From positions 1,724,517 through 1,788,516 of the forward strand of contig NC_090956.1 in assembly GCF_040807025.1 (NCBI RefSeq): a DNA stretch of 64,000 nt. The letters run 5' to 3'. Source of the DNA: Struthio camelus. Lineage: Eukaryota; Chordata; Aves; Struthioniformes; Struthionidae. The position numbers were made by a program, and so were the translations under genes. Each line of letters starts with the position of its first letter. Position 1 is the stretch's first letter. The notes under the pieces are model-generated. The model was not told the origin of the DNA, made no database searches, and worked only from the letters and a program-made list of their open reading frames with translations. This document shows, one piece after another, positions 23,501 to 33,291 of this stretch.

Positions 23501-25206
23501 CCGGGGGCGGAGCAGGGTCGGGCCGGCGCTGCCGTGGCCCCCGACACCCCGGGGCCGGCGCTGCCGCAGCACCCGGCCGCTCGGCTGCGGGCGCAGGGCT
23601 GCCTCATCTGCATGCAGATGGCCCCTCTCCTCTGCCAGCGGCTCTGCTCCTCCAGGCCGGGAATTTAAAATTCAATCAGGACTTAACGTGCTCTGAGGAG
23701 CTCTAATTAAGCGCAGGCTAGCTCGCAAAAGCTCAGGCCCTCGTTTCATTCGCTCGCTGCTCCTTGCTGCTGCAGCCAGACCTCAGCGGAGCTGCAGCGG
23801 TGCAACCCCTCGGCCCCATGCACCGGGGGCTGCGTGCGACCCAGGGGGCTGCGTGCGACCCAGGGGGCTGCATGCCACCCACCGGGCTGCGCAGGACCCA
23901 CGGGGGCTGTATGGGACTCGGGGCCAGTGTGGGACCCAGGGGAGCTGCGCGGGACCTGGGGGGCTGCACCGGACCCAAGGGGGCTGCGCGGGACCCAGGG
24001 GCTGCATGGTACCCAAGGGGTCTGTGTGGGACCCGGGGGTCTGTGCGGGACTCAAGGGGGCTGCACAGGACCCAGGGAGCTTTGCAGGACCCACAGGGCT
24101 TGTGCAGGACCTGGGGGGGCTGTGCAAGACCCAGGGGGTCTGCATGGGACCCAGGGGCTGCCTGGGACCCACGGGGGCTGTGCAGGTCCCAGGGGGGCTG
24201 CCTGGGACCTGGGGGATGCAGCATGGGACCCAGGGGCTGTGCAGGACCTGGGGGCTGTGCAGGACGTGGGGGGTTATGCAGGACCTGGGGGGCTATGTGG
24301 GCCCCGGGGGGCTGTGCGGGACCCGGGGGCTGGGAGCTGGCCGTGCCCCGCCGGGCCGGTGAGCAGAGGCAGGGCGCGAGGAGCGAGCGAGCCCTGGCGG
24401 GGCGGGGGGACGCCTTCTCCGTCGCTCCCACCCCGATTCGGCCTCCGCTTTCCCCCTTGCCTGGAGTCGCTCCCCCCCGCCCGCCGGGCTGTCGCCTGAC
24501 GAGCGCTCGTGCCCCAACTCGCGTTTCCTGCGGAGCCGCCGGAAGACGGCCGGCCTCCCCCTGGCGACGGCCTCCCCCGGGCGACGGCCTCCCCCGGGCG
24601 ACTGCCCCGGCTCGGGGGCACCTCGGGCGCTCCCTCGTCCCCGCCGGCTCCAGGCCCTGCGCCGCCGGCCCTTCGGCCTCCCTCCTCCTCCTCTCCCCCC
24701 CCAGGGATGCAGGGTTGCCATGGCGACTGCCGGATGTGCACGAGGATGCAGGGCTGGATCCGGGCAAGGCCCGGGGAGGGGGGCGCGGGGCTTGGCCGGG
24801 GGTCCTGCCCGCTCGGGGGCTCCCTGGGCCGCCGCTGCTCTCCTCCTCCTCGTTCAGGCCCGCGAGGACGAGCGCGTTGGTGGGAAAGCCTGCGCGGCGG
24901 TTGTGGGCGACCCCGTAGCTCTGGCCCCGTCCCTCATCGCTGCGCTAGCCGGGTCGCTCCCAGGTGCTTCAGCTTCCCCCGCGGCGGCGCGCGCTGCTCA
25001 CGAGCGCCGGCCCGGGCGAGGGCAGGGGGGACCCCGATCGGGGTGCGCGGCGGGAAGCTCTGGCCGTGCTGCCGACGGCACGGCCCCGGGCTCTGCAAGG
25101 GGCTGCTGCGGCCCCCGACGCTGCCGGAGCACCGATGCACCCGGGGCTCAGCTCCGGCCCTGCGCCCGGCCGAGACACATGCTGCCGCCGAGCCGCTGTC
25201 CTGGGC

Positions 25207-25263
<57 letters not shown>

Positions 25264-28200
25264 GGCGGCGGCGGCAGTGGTGGCAGCAGCAACAGCAGCA
25301 GCAGCAATGCCCCTTCTCCCTTTTGCATTTTCCCCTTCTCCCCGTTACCGTTCGTGTTAGTCGGTGCCGAGCTTGGCGCACCAGGGCCGCCGCTGATGTG
25401 CCCCCCAGAACGGGACGCCCCGCGTCACCGTCCCCTCTGGGGCTGGCCGGGGCGCTCTCCGGGGTTGCTCTGGGCAGGGCGAGCAGGGCGCTGGTCCCGA
25501 GCGGCGGTGCGGGAGCTTTTGCCGCTGTTTGCTTGCGCGGGGCCCGGGGAAGGGCGGTGGGTCCAGCCCGGCGGTGCGGGGCCAGCGCAGCGGCCTCCCC
25601 GTGCCAGTGGAAGTGCCCCGGGGACAGGCTGGCCGGGGCTGCCGCGGGGCCACCGGGAGGATGGCGGGACCAGCGGTGTCCCCATCCCTTCGCCGTGACT
25701 CTGCACAGGGGGAGCAGGAGCGCACTTCCTCGGGGCGCGTCCGGAAGGGCTTCCCTCTCCCCTCTCCCGCTCTCGGTCTCTGCCACCGACCAGCAGTGAC
25801 ACCTGCGTGCGTCCCCTGCGTGCGGGGAGCCCCGCTGCGGGGCTGCCACGTGCCGAAGCCGCGCGGGCAGGGTGCAGAAGTGGCGCTCTGGCTGCTCGGC
25901 CGTGCCCGGGGCTTCCGGGCCGGAGCAGCCCAGCGGCGCGTCGGCCGCGCTGCGCCGCCGGCCGGGAGCCCTCCTCTGGTCCGGCCGCGCCGCCCTCTCT
26001 GCCGCCCTCTCGCTCCCAGCGCAGAGTCGGGCCCCGGCTATTGCCCAGGGCGGGAGTTTTGCTGGCCGACTCGGGCGTCAGCCCGCGTGCTCGGGCAGGA
26101 CGAGCCCCGCTGGCTGCTTCCCGCCAGGCGGCGTGGCGGGAGCTGTGTCCATGCCCGCGTCTGTGCCCGCGTCGGTGCCTGCAGGAGGCTGCCGGGGCGC
26201 CCTGCAGCCTGCGTCCGAGCACGAGGCGGGGTCCCGGCGCTGCTCTCCATCCCTCCTCCGTCTCCTCCTTAACGTGCTTTCCCCTTTCTCTCTCTCCCAG
26301 AGCTCCTTGGATCAGCAAAGAAAGTTAACGTCAACTTCCAAGACACCGACGGGTGAGTGGGAGCCCTGCTCCCGTCGCGCGTGCCGCGGGCGCCACTGGG
26401 TGCAGCGAGCAGAGGTGCCAGTGCTGTAGCATGTAGCGAGCAGGCGTGCGGGTGCCGAGGTGTGCGGTGGGCAGACATGCAGCGGGCGGGCAGGTGTGTG
26501 CCGAGGCGTGCGGTGGGCACACATGCAGCGGGCGGGCAGGTGTGTGCCGAGGCGTGCGGTGGGCACACATGCAGCGGGCGGGCAGGTGTGTGCCGAGGCG
26601 TGCAGGAAGCAGGCGTGCAGTGAGCAGGTGAGTGTGTGCCAAGGTGTGCAGCAAGCGCGCGTGCGTGTGCCGAGGCGTGCAGCGAGCAGGCATGCGTGTC
26701 CCATGGCGTGCAGCGAGCAGGCGTGCGTGTGCCGAGGCGTGCAGCGAGCAGGCGTGCGTGTCCCATGGTGTGCAGCAAGTGAGTGTGCGTGTGCTGAGGT
26801 GTGCAGTAAGCAAGCGTGCGTGTGCCATGGCGTGCAGCGAGCAGGCGTGCGTGTGCCGAGGCGTGCAGCGAGCAGGCGTGCGTGTGCCACGGGGCCGTGC
26901 ACGGCAGCATGCAGCGAGCGGGAGAGCCACGTGCGTTTGTGAGGGGGTGCCCAGCTCCCTGGTGAGATGAAATCCAGCTCTTGGGGCTCTCGCCAATGAA
27001 TTGCTCGTTATTGCTTCCCGGCAGGCTTCTCCCCCTCCGGCTCGGGGGGCCTCTTTCCGCAGAGCTGCTCCTGCAGGGCAGCGGCTTCCCCTGCCGCAGG
27101 CGGAGCGGGATTTACCGCGGACGGGGCACCCTCCTGCTCGCGGGCGCCCGGCAGCCAGGGCCCTTCCCCGCCGCGTCCCCCGCGCCGGGATCCCAGCGGG
27201 GAACCGGTCTTCCCTCTCCTGCCCCTTAGCCGGCCAGAAGGGCTTTGCAAGCCCCCTCCCCTCTGCAACGCGCCCGGCTGCGTTCGCACCGGGCAGGCAG
27301 GGACATCAGAGGCGGCAGGAAGCCAGAGCTGAAAGGAAAATTAATAGCTGCGAAAAGCAGGCTCGTTATCTGCCCGGCCTCTTCCTGCTCTTGCTGCGGG
27401 TGCCGGGCTCTGATGGCGCTTTGTAGGCAACAGCCCCGCGCCGGCTCCCGTGGGGCGAGGGGGGCTGGCCGGCCGTGACCCGCCGGGCTGTGCCGGCGGC
27501 GCGCCGCTCCGGAGCCGACATCAGACGGGCGGCGAGCAGAGCCCGGCGCGCGCGGGGCAGGCAGCGACGGCCGTGCCCGGCGCCGCGGCCGGGGCAGCCC
27601 CGCGGGGACGGCCGGGGCTGCGGGGAGGCGGCGGGGTGGGAACGGCACGTGAGCGGAGAGGCTGGAGGCGGCCGGGGACGCGCAGCCAGGCAGCAGCCTG
27701 GGCTCCCTGCTCATCCTCGGCTCCCGCGCAGCGGCCTGCCGCAGCCGGCGCAGCCCGGCGGGGAGCCGGGCGCCGCCGGGGAGCCGGGGCGCAGCAGCGG
27801 GGCGGCGGGAGCGGGCGCCCTCTCGGTACCCGCCGGCGTGTCAGTGGATGCGTGCGTGCCGGCGTGCGTGCAAGCGTGCGCCTGTGCAGCGGAGCGTGCA
27901 TGTGCATGCAAGCGTGCATGCGTGCGCGGGAGCGGGAGCGCGCTGGGGCTGGCCGTGCCGGCTGCAGGCGGGCCGGAGGGCGCTCGCGTGGCTGCGGCGC
28001 TGGCAGGGCGAGGGAGCTCGTGGCCCCACGGACCCCCTTGCGCTGCGGCTGCGGGAGCCTGCGGGCTGCGCAGGGGGCTGCACGCCGCTGGGCCAGGCTG
28101 GGAACGCGGTTGACAGGCCCTGCGCTCGCTCCCAGCGAGGGACCAGGATGCTCGGTCTCCCCCGCCCCTGGCTGTGCCTCAGTTTCCCTGTCCCTTTGCT

Positions 28201-31200
28201 GTGCTTGCTGGCCCTCTGGCCGTGGGCGAGCGGCGCGCTGGTCTCGCTGCTGTTTGCACGGGGGACGCTGGCCTGCAAGTCGCGTGGCCTTTGCAAACGG
28301 CTCTGCAAACGGAGCCCCCGCAACAGCTCGGGGCACGGCTGCAATTTGCACCATCTTGAGCCGATTGGAGCAGGGCGCTGGAGCGGAAAACGTTGCCGTT
28401 TCCCAGGCAGACGTTTGGGATCAGCCTCCGGAGCGAGCTGTCTCGTGGCGCTGCGGCCCCCCCGCTGCGGCAGGGGAGTCACCGCCGCCGGCGCCTCCGT
28501 GGGGGACGCGGTGGCCAGACGGGGCCGGTCCTCGAGCAGGAGCGCTCGGCCAGCGTTCGCGGGCGACACGGGGTCGCCGGCCCGCCGCGGGCCGGGGGGC
28601 GGACGCGGGCCGTTCCCACGCTCGGTGAGCACCGAGGGGGCCCGGGGCCGGGCTGGGGCCGCCCGAGCCCGGCGCAGCCGAGTGGGCGCCGCCGGGAGGA
28701 GCGAGCGGGGCAGCGGCTGGCCGCTTCCTCGAAGCCCGCCGGGCAGCGGGGGCCAAGTGCCGGCTCCGTTTCCCAGCCCGCGGGCCCCCCCGGCGATGCC
28801 GGGCGCCCGGTCGAGGCGGCCGCTGTGCCGTGCAGCCATCTGGCGCCGGCCCCCCCGCGCTGCCCCGCGCCGCCGGGGAGAAGTGGGTCAGGCGGGGAGG
28901 GCGGCTGCCTCCCCGCGCCGGCCCAAGCCGCCCGCCCAGCGCCCAAACTCGCCCCCTGCCCCGGGGCTCCGGCCCCTCGGGGTCGCAGCGGTGCCGGCCC
29001 CTCGGGGACGCTCGGCCGGCGAAGGGGTTTCCCCGGGGATGCGGGGGCGGCGGGCGATGCCGGGTGGGGGCCGGCGGGCGGCGGAGCGCGGCGGAGCGCT
29101 TCGGCGAGGCTCGGCGGGCTGCGGGGCCGGCCGCAGGGCGCCGCGGCCCCCCTGACGCTGCCACTGCTGCCCCCCAGGTTCTCCGCTCTGCACCATGCGG
29201 CGCTCAACGGGAACACGGAGCTCATCGCCCTGCTGCTGGAGGCTCAGGCCGCTGTCGACATCAAGGACAACAAAGGCGAGTGCCCGCGGCTGCCGGAGAG
29301 AGGGGCCGGGGCCGGCTCGGCAGCGGCAGGGCCTTGGGGCGGGCGCGCTGTCTGGGTCGCGGGCGCCGGGGCAGGAGGCAAAGGAGAGCCATTGCCAGAG
29401 CAGCTCCCGAGCCCCTGCGGCGCTGCACGGACAAGGCTGCTCCATCCCGGCCGCGGTGCACGGAGGGAGGCTGCTCCATCCCGGCCGCGGTGCACGGAGG
29501 GAGGCTGCTCCGTCCCGGCCGCGGTGCACGGAGGGAGGCTGCTCCATCCCGGCCGCGGTGCACGGAGGGAGGCTGCTCCATCCCGGCCGCGGTGCACGGA
29601 GGGAGGCTGCTCCATCCCGGCCGCGGTGCACGGAGGGAGGCTGCTCCATCCCAGCCTCGGTGCACGGAGGGAGGCTGCTCCATCCCGGCCGCGGTGCACG
29701 GAGGGAGGCTGCTCCATCCCAGCCGCGGTGCACGGAGGAGGCTGCTCCATCCCAGCCGCGGTGCACGGAGGGAGGCTGCTCCATCCGGGCCGCGGTGCAC
29801 GGAGGAGGCTGCTCCATCCCAGCCGCGGTGCACGGAGGAGGCTGCTCCATCCCGGCCGCGGTGCACGGAGGAGGCTGCTCCATCCCGGCCGCGGTGCACG
29901 GAGGGAGGCTGCTCCATCCCGGCCGCGGTGCACGGAGGGAGGCTGCTCCATCCCGGCCTCGGTGCACGGAGGGAGGCTGCTCCATCCCGGCCGCGGTGCA
30001 CGGAGGAGGCTGCTCCGTCCCGGCCGCGGTGCACGGAGGGAGGCTGCTCCATCCCGGCCGTGGTGCACGGAGGAGGCTGCTCCATCCCGGCCGCGGTGCA
30101 CGGAGGGAGGCTGCTCCATCCCGGCCGCGGTGCACGGAGGGAGGCTGCTCCATCCCGGCCGTGGTGCACGGAGGGAGGCTGCTCCATCCCGGCCGCGGTG
30201 CACGGAGGGAGGCTGCTCCATCCCGGCCGCGGTGCACGGAGGGAGGCTGCTCCATCCCGGCCGCGGTGCACGGAGGGAGGCTGCTCCATCCCAGCCTCGG
30301 TGCACGGAGGGAGGCTGCTCCATCCCGGCCGCGGTGCACGGAGGGAGGCTGCTCCATCCCGGCCGTGGTGCACGGAGGGAGGCTGCTCCATCCCAGCCTC
30401 GGTGCACGGAGGGAGGCTGCTCCGTCCCGGCCGCGGTGCACGGAGGGAGGCTGCTCCATCCCAGCCGCGGTGCACGGAGGGAGGCTGATCCATCCCGGCC
30501 GCGGTGCACGGAGGGAGGCTGCTCCATCCCGGCCGCGGTGCACGGAGGGAGGCTGCTCCATCCCGGCCGTGGTGCACGGAGGGAGGCTGCTCCATCCCAG
30601 CCTCGGTGCACGGAGGGAGGCTGCTCCGTCCCGGCCGCGGTGCACGGAGGGAGGCTGCTCCATCCCAGCCTCGGTGCACGGAGGGAGGCTGATCCATCCC
30701 GGCAGGTGCCGTGGACCCCTTTGCAGTCTCCGCTGCCCTGCGGCTCACCACTGCGCTCGTCCCTCCTGCCCGCAGGGATGCGGCCCTTGCACTACGCTGC
30801 TTGGCAAGGCAAGAAGGAGCCCATGAAGATGGTGCTGAAAGCGGGCTCTTCGGTGAACATCCCGTCGGACGAAGGGCAGATCCCCCTGCACCTGGCGGCG
30901 CAGCACGGGCACTACGACGTGGTACGGCGGCGGGGCGCCGGGGCAGGCAGCGGGTGCGGGGGCCGTGGCGCGGCCGCGCTGCCCTCGCCGCGGTGCCCCC
31001 GCTGCGCCCGCAGCACGCTCAGGCCGCTCTCTCGCCCCCCCAGTCCGAGATGCTGCTGCAGCACCAGTCCAACCCCTGCATCATGGACAATTCGGGGAAG
31101 ACGCCGCTGGACTTGGCGTGCGAGTTTGGCCGGGTCGGGGTAAGTCCTTGCAACGCGGGGCCCTCCGGCAGGCAAGTTGGGCAGCGGCAGGGCGAGCTTC

Positions 31201-33222
31201 CCGGCCCGGAGCAGCCCTTGGGGAGGCCGCCGGGGAGGCGAGGGCCGGGACCGTGGGGCTGCGGGGACGCGGGGGCTGCCGGAGCCCCGGCAGGCAGCTG
31301 AGCTGTCTTTGCAGCCCTGCTCCGTCTGTGTTTGCTGATCCAGGTGGTCCAACTGCTCCTGAACAGCAACATGTGCGCGGCCCTGCTGGAGCCCAAGCCC
31401 GGCGACACCACCGACCCCAACGGCACCAGCCCCCTGCACCTGGCAGCCAAAAACGGGCACATCGACATCATCCGGTGAGCGGCCGGCGCCGCGGAGGGCT
31501 CTGCGGGCGCCGACGGCTCTCTCCGGCCGCCCGGCGCCTCGCTGACCCTCCCCGTGCCGCCCGCAGGCTGCTGCTGCAAGCCGGCATCGACATCAACCGG
31601 CAGACCAAGGCGGGCACGGCGCTGCACGAAGCGGCCCTCTGCGGCAAGACGGACGTGGTGCGGCTCCTGCTGGACGTAAGGGCCCTCGCGCGCGGCCCCG
31701 GCAGGGCGGCCGGGGCTGCCGAGCCCGAGGCGGGTCCCGGGGCCGGCGGGCAGCGCCGTGCCCAACCCCGTCTCCGCCGTTGCAGAGCGGGATCAACGCC
31801 CACGTGCGCAACACCTACAACCAGACAGCTCTGGACATCGTCAACCAGTTCACCACCAGCCAGGCCAGCAAGGAGATCAAGCAGATGCTGCGGGGTGAGC
31901 GCCGGCGGGGGCGGCCGCGGGGCAGGCGGCGAGCCCTGGCGCCCGCGGCCGGGCCGGCTCGGCGGCGCCCTGCAACGCCGCCCGCTCTGTCCCCGCAGAC
32001 GCCTCCGCCGCGCTGCAGGTCAGGGCCGTCAAGGACTATTGCAACAACTACGACCTGACCAGCCTCAACGTGAAAGCCGGGGACGTCATCACGGTGAGTG
32101 CCGGGGGCCGCCGGGGCGCCGCGGGGCTCCGCGGGGCCGGCGCCCTGCCCTCACGCCGCCTCCCGCCCAGGTCCTGGAGCAGCACGCGGACGGGCGCTGG
32201 AAGGGCTGCATCCACGACAACCGCACCGGCAACGACCGCGTCGGCTACTTCCCCTCCAGCCTCGTCGAAGCCATCAGCAAGCGAACAGGCAAATACCCGC
32301 CCCGTCCCCGCCGCGCGCACCGCCCCGGCGCGGGGCTGGGGCCGGCTCCCCGGCCGGCTGCAACCGTCCCGCCGGCTCCGGCGGGCTCCGGGGGGGCCGG
32401 CGGTGGCGCTGCGGGGCGGTGTGCGGAGGGCGGCGGGGGCGAGGGGCCGCCGGCTGCGCCGCCGCGGCCGTCGCGGGCCGGTGGGGCCGCGCAGTGCGAG
32501 GAGGCGGTGCGAGCCGCTGCCGCCCCCGGCGCCCGCCGCTGCCCGGCCCGCGCTCCCGCTCCTGCTCCCTGGCTCGCCTCTGGGCCTCCGTTCCGGCTTC
32601 TCCCCGTTTCTTCGCTCGCTTCTTCCGTTTGCTGCTGGTTTTTTTGGTTTTTTGGTGTTTTTTTTTTTGTTTTTTTTTTTGGTTTTGGTTTGGTTTTGGT
32701 GGCGCTGAACTCGTCTCTATTATTTTGATTCTTTTCATTTTGTCTCTTGTTATGTTTTATTATCAGGTTCATGGGAGACTGTAACAATCCCCCAACAGTA
32801 CCAAAAGATCCCGCTCCCGGCTTACGGGGCTGCTGTGCTAAACGGTGACGCCTCGTGCCATCCGTTCCATTCCCTGCCTCCACCTCCACCTCCACCTCCA
32901 CATTCCCATCAGACTCTTTTCAGTTCCTTTGGCTATCACAGGCTCTCCCCTAGCAGTGCCGACGAGCCGCGTTACGGACAAGGTAGTTCACCGCTCGCTT
33001 CATACTTTCGATGGATTCCTTCCTTCCTTCCCTCCTTCCTTCCCTCCTTCCTTCCCTCCTTCCCTCCTTGTTCGTTCTTTCTTTCTTTCTTTTTCCTTTT
33101 TTAGTGTGTATATCTATTCTTTCCTTTCTGTTCGGCTTCTCTCCCCTTTGCCTTGGTGCCTGCCGTGTGTGTGCACGCAGGTGCGTGTGTGTGCATGCAG
33201 GCGTGTGTGCGTGTGCACGCAG

Positions 33223-33291
<69 letters not shown>

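Larger units (their letters stand above)
7792..26300 (+). other. CASKIN1: CASKIN1 intron 1 (18.5 kb), repeat blocks alternating with regulatory-looking islands
   Basis: Holds seven or more tandem arrays (listed separately) and a series of short AT-richer islands. The remainder (for example 8615-9240, 11060-11500, 11700-12820, 13000-13490, 14100-15110, 15200-15770, 19870-21270) is very GC-rich, CpG-dense sequence without recognisable protein-coding exons. The only in-frame splice partner for exon 1 that matches the family is exon 2 at 26301. Confidence 0.85.

Noticed and set aside
22278-23508. CRISPR-like regular repeats
   Set aside because: Repeats are contiguous without unique spacers and lie in a vertebrate intron, so they are minisatellites.
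24720-25799. Polyglutamine-containing open frame
   Set aside because: Caused by the (CAG)18 tract in intron 1; the surrounding frame has no recognisable protein or exon borders.
28149-28360. Open frame starting with a signal-peptide-like hydrophobic stretch and dibasic sites in CASKIN1 intron 2
   Set aside because: No stop for about 1 kb, no splice sites that define an exon, no family resemblance; hydrophobicity arises from CTG/CTT-rich sequence.
29271-29284. GT donor four bases after the GC donor of CASKIN1 exon 3
   Set aside because: Using it would shift the frame relative to exon 4 and break the conserved junction.
28393-31143. 916-codon plus-strand open frame covering CASKIN1 introns and exons 3-4
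   Set aside because: It only stays open because of the GC-rich intron and the 34-bp repeat; the real exons inside it are bounded by splice sites with matching phase.
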